In this document: one piece after another, positions 54,083 to 64,000 of the stretch
Layout: each line of letters starts with the position of its first letter
Numbering within the stretch: the stretch's first letter is position 1
Source of the DNA: Galeopsis tetrahit
Taxonomy: Eukaryota > Streptophyta > Magnoliopsida > Lamiales > Lamiaceae
Direction of reading: 5' to 3'
Assembly: GCA_963675135.1 (NCBI GenBank)
Contig: OY776120.1
Coordinates: forward strand, 56,230,063 to 56,294,062
DNA: 64,000 nt
Position numbers and translations under genes: made by a program
The notes under the pieces: generated by a model
What the model was told of the DNA's origin: nothing
Seen by the model: the letters and a program-made list of their open reading frames with translations, nothing else
Database searches by the model: none

Positions 54083-55360
54083 TGTTGGGATATTCATCCA
54101 AGCCCCTAATCTTATTGTAATTCCTTATGTTTAGTTTGGATGGCCAAAACCAGATTAGTAGAGTAAGGTTTAGAATAATAATTTTTAATCTAGTATAAGA
54201 TTCCTAAGCTGTTCTGATAAAGCTTAGATGTATTGAAATAGTATAGGTCTTAGTCAAGTGAATCATTTGTATGTATATCAGCTAATATCACAACCTAGAT
54301 CAACGTGCGCTCGCTCAAGACTTAAAGAGTAGACGACTAAAGACTAGAAGACTCTGAAGCTCATTAGTAAAATTACATTAAAAGGTTGTTGTATGCCTTA
54401 TCACCTGAAAGTAACTATATGATAATCTGCAACAAATCAGAAGACCATTCAGCAGATATGAGCTCACCCGATCTTGTCGAAGAAAAACCTTAAAGAATAT
54501 TAAAGTCAAGCTCTTCTGAATTTCAGATGACAGCTAGCATTAAAGATGAAAGCACCTTGAAGAAGTGGCAGTTCATTTATGATGCTACATAATTGGAAGA
54601 AGAGGCATTTAATTTCAGAAGACAAAGACAATGTCGGACCAGTTTTGAATTGCTCTATCAGAAGACAAGACAGTTAGTCTAACAACTTAGCTGATGTGGA
54701 CCAATAATAAGATGACAACACAGATATTGAGTTGACTTGTCCTAGGAATGTAGAGACCTTTATGCAGAGTCGTACGAGCATTCAATGCATGTTTCCATTT
54801 AAGGAAATGTCGTACCAGAATTTAAAGAATACATCAACTCATGAAGATTTCTATCCTTAAATAGAAGATTTGCTGCAACGGCTAGTTTCTGAAGCTCAAA
54901 TCATCTATAAATACAACACTTGTTTTTTAGAACAACTCACGAAAACTCCACAAGTAAGAACTCTCGAAATCAACTGACCTCAAAAGAGTCAAAACTCACA
55001 AGTTAAGTTTTATAAATCAGCTGATATCATACATTGTTTTAAAGTCATTCTTTAAAAGGTTTTCATATCAACCCACGAGTCTAAACATTTAGGGCCTACA
55101 CATTTCCGCACCTTAGCTGTTAAGATAGCTTTCCAACTGACCAACTTATTTAAGCAATCAGTAGGTTCGTTATCTTGATCTGATATATACACTCGCACTC
55201 TAAGATCAGAACATCTTATCTGCATCAGACGATAGAGTATATCACTCTTCTGATCGTCTCATCTGATCTACACATAAAAAGTTTATAAAATTAGAAAGTC
55301 TATTCACCCCCTAGACTTTCTCCACCATTGATACTCTTTTTGGGACCAAAAGGTAGGAAT
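54083..55360 (+). repeat. 5' LTR of the truncated copia element
   Basis: The start is clear; the end is estimated from the degenerate primer-binding site near 55365. It shares the ACACTCGCACTC and CTAAACATTTAGG blocks with 15732-16165 and 48890-49456. The right border is uncertain by tens of bases. Confidence 0.65.
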
Positions 55361-55486
55361 ACAAGCAGTGGTTCTAACGAGCTACTAATTTTGTTACTTG
55401 ACTTCTAAGGAAGAAGTCCTAGCTCACTAGAACTGATCCATATATTTGAAAACCCTAATTTTCATAAAACTCATATATATCTCATT

Positions 55487-55990
55487 ATGGGTTCTGATTC
55501 TCACACTCGTAACTTGCCTAAGTTTTCAGTTGATGAATATGACTTCTGGAAGGCAAGAATGGAGGTTCCTTTCAGCTAGATACATGACCTGATGTGGGAC
55601 GTGATCACAGATGGACCTATCACTGTGATGGCTCTGAATACAGCCACAAGCAATCCCGAGATTCCTGTAGGTCAGCTAGTGCCAAAACCTAGAGCCGATC
55701 TCACACTAGATGAGGTAAAGCAGAACCACCTCGACCGTATAGCTAAGAATATTATTTTAATTTCTGTTCCAAATGAATATGCTAGTAAAATTATTCATCT
55801 TAAATCTGCTAAAGCAATGTGGGATACATTGGCTATCATGTGCAAAGGCACTGAGCAGATCAAGAAAAATAAGCTCATTACGGCAGTTCAGAAGTTTGAC
55901 AACTTTAAGATGCTGCCTGGTGAGAATATTGACCAGATGGACAATAGATTTACCAAAATACTTAATGAAATAGAAGATCTAGGTAAAACA
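55487..55990 (+). pseudogene. copia gag, truncated
   Basis: From ATG at 55487-55489 it reads PKFSVDEYDFWKARM, then TAG (55577-55579), then in frame LMWDVITDG, AKAMWDTLAIMCKGTEQIK and FTKILNEIEDLGK. It is clearly related to the UBN2-type gag of elements A and B. The match ends at 55990, where the next element is inserted. Confidence 0.85.
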
Positions 55991-56780
55991 TGCTGGAATA
56001 CACCGGTGAAGGCGGTCCGTCACCAGGTTCGTTGTTGGGTACCAAACGTATAAAACAAATTAAAACCAAACATGCATCTAAAACAAAGTTTAGATTTGTT
56101 ACCTTTGAAGATCGAGGCGTTGATTCCAATCTACAGATCTTCTAGTCTGTCTCCCAACTTCACTCGAACACCGGGTGGACGGCGTGCTATCAAACGTGGA
56201 GAAGGTGCCTCAATTTCTTCTCCTTGAAACTCTAGCCGTTTTTCTCAATTTCGTGTGTGCTAGGGTTTCAAAACTGATTTGAGGCTCCTATTTATCTCCA
56301 TAAGTTCATGGGCCAGACTAGGGATCCATTAGAAGGTATAGGGTTTGGGCTTCTTACAGGCCCAAATACTCTTATGTTCAGCCTAGAACATATAATTTGG
56401 CCCGAGAACATTAATTCATTCCACTAGAGAATTAATGTTGCACTCCCGTCCTATCCCGAACCGAATCAGGGCTTCTATTAGACTTTATAATTCCCCGTGT
56501 TTAAGATATTGCACATCAATTAATTATTAAAGCTTCTGACTTCTTTAATTAATCAATCTCTATAATTCCTTGAGTAGTACCACTCAACCTCGTTGTCGTA
56601 TGGATTAAATCCACGTGCAGGGTTTAATACGACAATCCTTTATGAGTTTCCTCAAGGGGACGTCATCAGCCTGGATGTCCAGGACATGGTACCCTAATGC
56701 CAATAAGTAGACATCACGCGAGCGATGCCACTACCCAAAATACGGAGCGTGAAGAATCTACCAAGATTCTCACCTATGGT
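55991..56780 (-). repeat. 3' LTR (approximate) of the decayed copia element
   Basis: The non-coding stretch between the gag of the left element and the broken RNase H contains TATTTATCTCC, GGGCCAAATTAT-like and CAAACCCTATACC words usual in copia LTRs. The right border is not exact because the RNase H end and polypurine tract are deleted. Confidence 0.5.
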
Positions 56781-56783
56781 ACA

Positions 56784-59710
56784 TCAAAGTAGTGAACAAG
56801 CACCCCACACAACCTCTTTGGCAGCCTCTAAGGCAGCTACATACTCGGCTTCCATAGTGGAGTCCGCGATGCATTTATGCTTCACACTTCTCCAGGATAT
56901 GGCTGCGCCTCCCAGCATAAACACATAACCCGAAGTTGACTTCCGTTCATCTTGATCAGCTTGGAAATCTGAATCGGTATAACCCAAAGGAATCAAATTG
57001 TTTAACTGGTATACTAGCATATAATCTCGAGTCCTTTTCAAGTACTTGAGAATATGCTTTATAGCAGTCCAATGTCCTTGATCAGGGTTAGACTGATGTC
57101 TTGCTACCATGCCGACTGCATAGCAAATATCAAACCTCGTACACAACATCGCATACATAAGGCTTCCTACAGCCGAAGCATAAGGAACCTTAGCCATATC
57201 CTCTATCTCTTTCTATATCTTAGGAGACATATCCTTAGACAAGGGGACTCCATGTCTGAAAGGTAGTACACCCTTCTTGGAATTTTGCATGCCAAAACGA
57301 GCAATGACAGTATCAATGTAAGACGCTTGAGATAAACAAAACATTCTCTTTTTTCGATCACGAGTGACCTTAATACCAAGAATGTACGATGCTTCTCCCA
57401 TATCCTTCATTTGAAACTGTTCTGAAAGCCACACCTTTACGTCTGATAATACTTTCACATTGTTGCCAATAAGAATAATATCATCTATGTATAGTACTAA
57501 GAATACCACTACGTCTCCGTCACTCTTCTTGTACACACAACTTTCATTTTGACATTTTTCAAATCCAAAAGATTTGATCACCTCATCAAAATGAATGTTC
57601 CAAGACCTGGAAGCTTGCTTTAGCCCATAAAGAGACTTTTTCAGCTTCCAGACTAGATGCTCTTGGCCTTTCTTCACATAACCCTCGGGTTGCTGCATAT
57701 AGATGTCCTTATCCAAATTTCCATTAAGGAAAGCTGTCTTGACATCCATTTGCCAAATCTCATAGTTCATACGATTAGCTATGGATAAGAGAATTCGGAT
57801 CGATTTTAGCATGGTTACTAGTGAGAAGGTCTCGTCATAGTCGATTCCTTCTTTCTAGGTAAAACCCTTTGCCACCAATCGTGCCTTAAAAGCAGTAATC
57901 TGCCCATCAGTCGCTCTCTTACGTCTGTAGACCCACTTACACCCAACGACTTTCTTGTCCAGGGGAAGTTCACTTAGGTCATACACTTCCATAGCATCCA
58001 TAGATTCAATTTCTGAATCCATGGACTTGTGTCAAGACTCTGCATCTTTGTCTTTAATTGCCTCTTTATATGTCCAGGGGTCGTTATCATCATGTTCATC
58101 ACTTGGAATCAAGTCCACAGACTCTCCTACAAACATGAAACGATCAGGTTGGCGGATAACCCTCCCACTACGACGAGGCAATGTATAAAAAGGTTCATTA
58201 GAGTCGCCACGTTGTGCAGTCTCTTATGGTATTTCCTCTTGCACAGTCGATGTGCCATTGTCTCCTCTCAACTCATTTAGAATGATCTCAGTATTGGACT
58301 TATGCTCATTCATATAGTCTTCTTCTAAAAATCGGGCATTGGTACTCACCACCACCCTCTGATCATTAGGACTATAAAAATAACCATCTCTCGTTCCCTT
58401 AGGGTATCCTACAAACAACCGTACTTTCAGTTCTAGGTGCCAACTTATCAGCTTCCTTGTTTAGCACATGTGCTGGACAACCCCAAATCCGAATGTGGTT
58501 TAGACTAGGCTTTCGCCCAGACCACAATTCAATCGGAGTTTTCGGAACCACTTTAGAAGGTACGCTGCTGTTTCCAAAGCATATCCCCAAAAAGAGGTAG
58601 GTAATGAATCCTAACTCATCATCGATCTCACCATATCTAATAGAGTCATATTCCTTTTCTCAGCCACGTCATTCTATTGCGGAGTACCAGGCGCGGAGAG
58701 GTGGGATCTAATCCCGTTCTCTAATAAGTATTGTCTAAATTCATTGCTAAGGTACTCGCCACCACGATCAGAACGTAGTGACTTGATACTCTTAACATGA
58801 CGGTTCTCCACTTCTGCCTTAAACTCTTTGAACTTGCCAAAGCATTCAGACTTGTGGCGCATCAGGTAGATGTATCCATATCTTGAGTAATCGTCAATGA
58901 AAGTGACGAAATACTCAAAGCCTCCTCTAGCTTAAACAATCATAGGCCCACACAAATCAGAGTGAATCAATTCCAACACATCATTAGCCCTATTACCCTT
59001 GGCCTTAAAAGGCCTCGAGGTCATCTTACCTTCCAAACAGGATTCGCATACTGAGAACGGTTCTACTTGGAGAGACTCCAAAAACCCACTACTTACCAGT
59101 CTTTGAATCCTTCTTAGGTTGACATGACCCAATCTTGGATGCCAAAGGTATGTTTGATTCAACTTAGAAGGTTCATTTCTCTTATTTAATGATGATGATG
59201 AATGAGCTTCAGTCACAGTATGATATGAACAGTTAATAGTATAAAGATTGTTTTCTAACGTGCCAGAACAGATTAAAGAGTCATTTCTCATAATAACAAC
59301 ATTGTCATTAAAAAAAATTGAGCATCCATCCAAAACAATTTTGAAACTGAAATTAAATTCCTCCGAAAATTCGATATGTATAATACGTTCTTTAATACTA
59401 AAACAGAATTAGAAAAACATAAGTGCGCGTCTCCCACTGCAACCACTGATACTATATCAACATTGCCCAAACTAATAATAATCTCGCCCTCACTCAGTTC
59501 CCTTGTGTACAGAAACCCCTGCAAGGTATAACAAACATGGTCAGTGGCTCCTGTATCTACTACCCAAGAAAAGGCGGAACAAGCCGCAAAACATGTTTCA
59601 ACAACTAAAGTGAGAGACGTACCAGAGTTGTCCTTTTTCAGGAGAGGACAATCAGACTTCCAATGTCCTGTCTTGTTGGACTTGAAACATTTGCCCTTCG
59701 GCTTTTTCAC
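56784..59710 (-). pseudogene. copia pol, heavily broken
   Basis: On - from 59710: zinc knuckle CFKSNKTGHWKSDC (second Cys is Ser), protease VVDTGATDHVC, integrase zinc part WHPRLGHVNLRR...CESC, catalytic LIHSDLCGP and LRSDRGGEYLS, then SAPGTPQ and a stop. RT has LYIDDIILIG; RNase H has TDSDFQADQDERKSTSGY and STMEAEYVAALEAAKEVVW. Stops include TAG at 57213-57215 (KI-stop-KEIED) and TAG near 57856 in KGFT-stop-KEG, both likely CAG to TAG. The end of RNase H (CDN and the following His-rich region) is deleted. Confidence 0.88.
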
Positions 59711-60004
59711 GCCACCAGAAAGCGCCAGTTTCTTGCTCCCACTGCTTTCACCACCACCATTTTTCTGTAAAGGCTTTTTCTTCTTCTTGCCATTAGACGA
59801 AGAAGGTCCAGCCTAAATAGTAACATTGGCCTGTGGTCGTTTGCCCATGAGACCCTCCACCGCGACCAATTCCGTAAGAAGCTCGGTTAAAGTATAATCT
59901 TTCTTACTCATGATCGTGTTTTTAGTTTTGCATTCAAAACCCGAAACCGTAGTTACATTGGTTATGCCAACATACAACTCTAAGGACTCATTGCACACAC
60001 CCAC
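59711..60004 (-). pseudogene. copia gag C-terminal part
   Basis: It reads SKKDYTLTELLTELVAVEGL, then a TAG, then GPSSSNGKKKKKPLQKNGGG and on into the zinc knuckle of the next frame. It represents the end of the gag domain and linker. The N-terminal part is lost at the junction near 60000. Confidence 0.65.
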
Positions 60005-60108
60005 CTCCTAGGTCGATACTACTTGGTCGAATACTTCCATTACTACTACGAACCCTTATGCTTGAGGGGAAGTAGTTAGTCAAAATACATTGACAAATAA
60101 TTCGTTCA
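59992..60108 (+). repeat. LTR-like end upstream of the primer-binding site
   Basis: A candidate segment of 117 bp runs from TGCACACACCC to TTCGTTCA, 6 bp before the primer-binding site. It contains CGATACTACTTGGTCGAATA, related to the segment at 9530-9560. Such a short LTR would be unusual; it may instead be the truncated end of a longer LTR. Confidence 0.4.
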
Positions 60109-60114
60109 AGTTAA

Positions 60115-60133
60115 TGGCGCCGCTGCCGGGGAG
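60115..60133 (+). other. primer-binding site (tRNA-Asp type)
   Basis: TGGCGCCGCTGCCGGGGAG is the conserved primer-binding site of Athila/Tat-type gypsy elements, with one change from the common TGGCGCCGTTGCCGGGGA. Confidence 0.85.
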
Positions 60134-60270
60134 GTGATGTAGTGCTATAAGTGGGACTTAGAGTTAGTTGAGTACTAGTGTTAGCTAGATTACTTGCTTT
60201 ATTTTGTTTTCTTTTTATTGTGAGAGTTTGATACTTGGCTACTTTTGTAGGTGTGCACTAAATTGTCTAG

Positions 60271-61080
60271 ATGGATGGATATAATCAATATCGGTGGAAT
60301 CATTGTTATGATCAAAATGGTATAATTTATCCTCCACAACATGAAGAAATTGGCCACGATAATTGGAGGAACTTTGATCGCCATTATCAAATGCAACAAA
60401 TTCCCACCTATTATCAAGATTGGACTAACAATGATGCACCCACTTTTCAAGAAATGGCCCCGGTCTACATGGATATGCATTATGATCAAGAAAGTGATCC
60501 ACGAGATGGATTTGAATTCCATGGAGCTTCGAAAGAAAATTATTACGATAATGAGAGGAGTTTTGACTACGATTATCGAATGCAACAAGCTCCCTCTCAT
60601 TATCAAGAGTGGGGAATCAAAGAGGAAAAGCCCCAGAATGAAAAAGGGAAGTCCTCCACCGATGAGCTCCTTACACTCATCTTGAAAAAGATGGATGCAA
60701 ATGAAAGAAAGTGGGAAGCAAACGATAAAAGGATTGAGGGAATTGAGCCGGTGAGGACAATTGATCATCACCATGAAAGAACTAGAAGAAGAAAGGGATC
60801 CAAGTGAGGATGAGATTGAAGATGTCAAGCTTTTTAACAAAAGAGATGAAGAGGATTGTCCGTTGATGGACATGGGTAGCAAGAAATAAGAAGATCAAGA
60901 AGCATCGAAAGATGAAGTGAAGAACAAAATGAGCATTTCTAAACTTTTAAACTCTTCAACTTACACTTTACTTGATAATGATGTTTCTATTGATTTCATT
61001 TTTCCTCTTGATCACTTTGATATAAAGAAAGAAATTGAGAAAAACTTGGGTATCCTTGAACAAAGAGGAGGGAAATAGAA
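60271..61080 (+). pseudogene. Athila-like gag remnant
   Basis: ATG at 60271 opens 178 codons rich in Tyr, Asn, Gln and Asp (YQMQQIPTYYQDW and YRMQQAPSHYQEW form an internal repeat). It continues with LLTLILKKMDANERKWEAND, like ALMLKRMDENDKKMEATDNL at about 12800 on -. A frameshift near 60790 leads to KELEEERDPSEDEIEDVKLF, an in-frame TAA, and DVSIDFIFPLDHFDIKKEIE to a TAG. No capsid core or zinc knuckle is recognisable. Confidence 0.6.
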
Positions 61081-61244
61081 AGAGGCGGTGGTGAAAGACC
61101 AAGATGAATTCATATTGATGGAAGGGTGCAAGAGAGATGCAAGTGATTGGCCTACTACTCAAGGGAACCCCATTGATTTGAGGACCAATATCCATGGCCA
61201 TTTCGATGAGAGGTTTGAACTCGAAAGAGTTACGTCCGGCATAG

Positions 61245-61279
61245 GACGTTAAACCTAGCGCTAAATGAGAGGCAACCCA
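61245..61279 (+). other. conserved GCGCTAAATG-GGCAACCCA motif
   Basis: GACGTTAAACCTAGCGCTAA followed by ATGAGAGGCAACCCA. The - strand copy at 12181-12217 differs at only a few positions although the surroundings are diverged. Confidence 0.7.
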
Positions 61280-61853
61280 TTCATTATTGCTTTCTTTTTG
61301 TTTGTCATTTTAGTTAGTTTTGTGCTTTTTGATCTTTTTGGTTTAGTTTTGTTTAGTAGGATGAGGTATGATGTTGGTTCTTAGTGAAGCTTGGACATGA
61401 ACTTCTATGTGAGGAGAAAGGATACAGTGAAGAAAGTTTGATAGTGCACAGTGCAAACTCAAAGGTAAACACTCATTGCCAAACTTAGATTTGCTTAGCA
61501 AAGTCTAAGTTGGGGGGGGGTGTGGTCGTTTTTACAATTTCATTTGCAATGGTGCACATTCGTCTATTGCTTGAGAGCTACATTGCATGTCTTACATGAA
61601 TTTGGGAATAAAATTTTGTTGATTGAAAGATTTTAATGTTTTGCTTGGATTGATGTATTGGTTGATTTCATTTTTGTGGATTGTTAATTTTTTGGAGAAT
61701 TTGTTGCTAAGTCTTCTCTATATAAACTCCATCTTGTGATTTTTCTAAGCTTTGTAATTAATTGAGTAAGTGAAGTATTATTCTGCAGATTTGTATAAGC
61801 TATTTTGTGTTTGTCTCGATTCTTGTGTTGATCTTTTCAGATTCTTGAGTTAA
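61280..61853 (+). other. leader of the 711-codon ORF
   Basis: It is non-coding and T-rich. It includes AAGTCTAAGTTGGGGGGGGT (61501-61520), a block that also follows the conserved motif in the 9455-14340 element. TATATAAACTCC at 61719-61730 could be a TATA box 124 bp before the ATG. Confidence 0.45.
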
Positions 61854-63989
61854 ATGGCAGGCAAAAGAGAAACCAACCCACAAAATTCAAACTCACCGAA
61901 CTCAGACTCACAACCGTCATCTCCATCTCTCTCAAACCTTCACACTATAGCTTCCATGGCTGCTTCGCACGAAAATTCACCCCAAACTACCACAACCGTC
62001 ACACCCATTCCAGCTACACCGACGACAATCCACATCCCAAACCAAGCTTCACTCACCGAGCTGAATCAGGCGGTTGAGAATTTTTCTCAATCGATGAGGT
62101 CTTCGAATCCACCCACTCTCACCACTGGAGACCTGTCTATTGACATCTCTCACTACCTTCGCACCCAAGAAGTCATCACAACTGCACCCTCTTCTTCCAC
62201 AGCTGAAAAGCCCCAAAATCCGAGCCCTAATGTTGAAACAGAGGCCCCGACTGCTGCCTCTATGGGGGAGAACGAGAAGGAGATTGAAGAATCCCCTGTT
62301 TTAGAGTTAAAGGAGCCGTCGAATGCGGAGGCATCCGAGAGTGATGACGCTCAAATGGAGGATGCTGAAGAATCCGACAAAACTGACTCTGACATCTCGA
62401 AGTCGGACTCTGAACCGATTCCTTTCAAGAGGAATGCTAAAGAAAGGAAAAGAAAGCGGAGCCCAGTTCCAAGAAGACGATCAGGTCGAGTTTTTACTCG
62501 AGTTGATTACTCAGACTCTTTGAGGAAGAAGAAGAAGCTAGGTGGTGATGTTGCTGAACCGATTCAGGTATTTTCTGAATCTGAAGAAGAACAGGTCGTG
62601 ATTGAGAAGCCAACCAAGAAGAAGGCCGATCCAAAGGGGAAGGGAAAGGCAAAGGTTGATGCTGTTCGAACTATGCCTGCAGAACCAGAACCTGATTCTG
62701 ATTCTGAGATGGATGTTTGTCTCAGGGATATTCAGCAAGCCCTGAAGAAGAATGCTGCCCCACATGCTGAATCAAGTGCTCCAGCACCAGAACCTGATGA
62801 TGGAGATGATTCGAGCAGTGCAGCTTCTGACAAAAGCTCTGGAAATGAAGCTGAATCCAGTTCTGAGGAGGAGAAAGAACCAAACTCTAAGGAGAGTACT
62901 TCTGAGGAAGGTAATTCTGAACCTGAAGTAGATTCTGATATTGATGGTTTGGTGGATAAAATTACTAGGTTGTCTAGGAGGAAACTGTTAATGGAAAGGA
63001 GAATTCGTGTTTCTGATTTTGAGAATAAGAATTTGATTCAATTCTTAGAGGATAGAAAGTTGATGAAAGCTCTGACTTTGTGTGATACTTTTGTTTCTGA
63101 TTGGGTGTATGAATTCTATGCTTGCTTAAGGAAAAGTAATGGTAGGAGGAGTTCCCGTTGGTATGGGAATATACAGTTTAGGGGGATTACAGTTCCATTT
63201 ACCCCAGAGTTAATTAATGATTTCTTAGGCATAGAACCAGTACTTGATGATGATGAACCTGATTTGGATGTTGTTACTGTTTCTATGACTGGTGGTTTAT
63301 TGACTAAGTGGAAAAATGGAATGTTGGCTAAGGACCTTACATCTCTTTATTCTGTATTGCATAAGTTGATTGTTTATAATTGGATACCCTCTACCAACTC
63401 AACCAAAGTGACAAAGGATCAAGCAATCTTGCTTTATAGGATAGTGGTTTTGAAGAAGTTTAACTTGGGATTGACTATTTTCCACCACATGATGAAGTTT
63501 AGTGGTGACATTTCTGATAAAGGCAACCTTCCATACCCTGTGCTTATATGTTCATACTTGAAGATACATGATTTTACCCCTAAGAAGACAGAAGTTCTTA
63601 GAGGAAAGGTTCCTTTGTACACCATTTCACCTGCTTTGCTCATTGGTGAAAGAGTGGTTGATCTGCCCTTGCACAATCCTGGAAGTTCTTGTCAAAGACC
63701 AGCTCCTTCTCAACCTCAACCCACACCAGCACAGAGACCTGAACAAAACACAGTTGCACCTAATGCTGCACCAGATGCTGAGAACTTTGGTGGTAATTCT
63801 GATACCATATTCTCTGTTCCCATATCTTTTATACTATTGCAGTTACAGCACTTACAGGACCAGATTGATGAACTCCAATTCATCAAAGATAAGTGGACCA
63901 GGCTACTTCCCACTACAACGGGGGGAGTACCACCTTCCACTTCAGCTAGAACTTCTGGAGTTGTTATTGAAGAGCTGGATCCTACCTGA
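61854..63989 (+). CDS. Athila-type accessory protein with plant transposon-protein domain, intact
   Basis: The ORF is 711 codons without a break. Residues 1-370 are low complexity, first Ser/Thr/Pro-rich, then acidic Ser/Glu blocks, with a strong basic cluster near 196-215 (AKERKRKRSPVPRRRSGR) that could direct the protein to the nucleus. Residues about 375-620 form a folded part: RRIRVSDFENKNLIQFL, VSDWVYEFYACL, WYGNIQFRGITVPFTPELIN and DFLGIEP. This pattern (EFYA.L, then an R.....F.PE.IN..LG block) matches the putative plant transposon protein (Transposase_32-type) family carried downstream of pol in Athila-like elements. The C-terminal part is Pro/Gln-rich and then a short helix (LLQLQHLQDQIDELQFIK). 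The role is unknown. It is the only intact gene of its element. Confidence 0.8.
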   Translation: MAGKRETNPQNSNSPNSDSQPSSPSLSNLHTIASMAASHENSPQTTTTVTPIPATPTTIHIPNQASLTELNQAVENFSQSMRSSNPPTLTTGDLSIDISHYLRTQEVITTAPSSSTAEKPQNPSPNVETEAPTAASMGENEKEIEESPVLELKEPSNAEASESDDAQMEDAEESDKTDSDISKSDSEPIPFKRNAKERKRKRSPVPRRRSGRVFTRVDYSDSLRKKKKLGGDVAEPIQVFSESEEEQVVIEKPTKKKADPKGKGKAKVDAVRTMPAEPEPDSDSEMDVCLRDIQQALKKNAAPHAESSAPAPEPDDGDDSSSAASDKSSGNEAESSSEEEKEPNSKESTSEEGNSEPEVDSDIDGLVDKITRLSRRKLLMERRIRVSDFENKNLIQFLEDRKLMKALTLCDTFVSDWVYEFYACLRKSNGRRSSRWYGNIQFRGITVPFTPELINDFLGIEPVLDDDEPDLDVVTVSMTGGLLTKWKNGMLAKDLTSLYSVLHKLIVYNWIPSTNSTKVTKDQAILLYRIVVLKKFNLGLTIFHHMMKFSGDISDKGNLPYPVLICSYLKIHDFTPKKTEVLRGKVPLYTISPALLIGERVVDLPLHNPGSSCQRPAPSQPQPTPAQRPEQNTVAPNAAPDAENFGGNSDTIFSVPISFILLQLQHLQDQIDELQFIKDKWTRLLPTTTGGVPPSTSARTSGVVIEELDPT

Positions 63990-64000
63990 TGCTAATGCTA

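Larger units (their letters stand above)
54083..55990 (+). mobile_element. truncated Sirevirus-like copia element
   Basis: It starts TGTTGGGATATTCATCC inside the LINE relic. The LTR runs to about 55360, then comes a decayed primer-binding site (GTGGTTCTAACGAGCTAC), then gag, which is cut at 55990 by another copia LTR. The rest of the element would lie beyond the later insertions, outside the window. Confidence 0.75.
55991..60000 (-). mobile_element. decayed copia element, 3' LTR to gag
   Basis: The order on - is partial gag (60004), zinc knuckle, protease, integrase, RT, RNase H, LTR. The 3' LTR starts TGCTGG at 55991 on +. The gag N terminus and 5' LTR are absent at about 60000, where an Athila-like element begins, so they may lie beyond the window end. 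It belongs to a different copia lineage from elements A and B, as RT reads MDVKTAFLNGNLDKDIYM and LYIDDIILIG. Confidence 0.8.
59992..64000 (+). mobile_element. Athila-like, pol-less Ty3/gypsy element
   Basis: It has an LTR-like end (59992-60108), a tRNA-Asp-type primer-binding site (60115), a gag-like remnant (60271-61080), the GCGCTAAATG-GGCAACCCA motif (61245-61279), a G8 run near 61511 and an intact 711-codon ORF (61854-63989). Only about 1.7 kb separate the primer-binding site from the large ORF, so protease, RT and integrase are absent. The 3' LTR would be to the right of the window. It is probably inserted in the copia element on its left. Confidence 0.7.

Noticed and set aside
60199..60882. 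227-codon ORF on - opposite the Athila-like gag remnant
   Set aside because: Ile/Leu/Ser-rich mirror of the Tyr/Asp/Asn-rich + strand sequence, which matches the independent remnant at 12384-13094.

Overview
The window is a block of nested transposable elements from a nuclear plant genome, most likely a eudicot. I see no ordinary host gene. The evidence is a CACTA transposon, a PIF/Harbinger fragment, a Stowaway-like MITE, a SINE, a LINE remnant, chromovirus-type and Athila-like Ty3/gypsy pieces, and several Ty1/copia elements of the Sirevirus (SIRE/Maximus) type, with AT-rich DNA between them. The species cannot be named from sequence alone.

Layout. 1-5506: 3' part of a CACTA element on the + strand with a TNP2-type transposase, a five-exon Ptta/En/Spm-type second gene, subterminal repeats and a CACTAC terminus. 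5544-9445: a decayed PIF/Harbinger element (MYB-like gene on +, DDE transposase on -) containing a nearly perfect 1600-bp tandem duplication. About 9455-14340: an Athila-like, pol-less gypsy remnant on the - strand, carrying a SINE and a poly(A) retroposon with 15-bp target duplications. 14341-16890: a MITE, LTR fragments and a CACTA end. 16891-32338 (element A, TSD TGAAG) and 32760-48588 (element B, TSD CTGAG): two related 15-16 kb Sirevirus-like copia elements, both coding on the - strand, 421 bp apart in an older retroelement ORF. 48594-51444: a relic of that ORF and a diverged Sirevirus-like LTR split by a chromovirus-type LTR. 51541-53300: a solo LTR (TSD TAAGG) inside a LINE relic. 54083-55990: a truncated copia element on +. 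55991 to about 60000: a decayed copia element on -. About 59992 to 64000: an Athila-like, pol-less gypsy element on + with an intact 711-codon ORF.

The most interesting system is in elements A and B. Besides gag (UBN2 type, zinc knuckle, coiled coil) and pol (protease, integrase, reverse transcriptase, RNase H), each carries a third same-strand ORF of about 1583 codons between pol and the 3' LTR. Its start is preceded by a plant-gene-like leader (CT-rich, AAACCCTA motif), suggesting its own promoter. The protein has a divergent plant-transposon-type N-terminal domain, basic clusters, acidic linkers, a long coiled coil, a ubiquitin-interacting-motif-like helix conserved in both copies, and a conserved C-terminal domain. 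The 3' untranslated part of both elements holds five or six copies of an 8-nt word complementary to the tRNA primer-binding site, which could allow 5'-3' pairing of the genomic RNA. Element A has an almost intact gag but broken pol and ORF3. Element B has intact pol and an ORF3 with one stop, but a broken gag. Together they could in principle complement each other.
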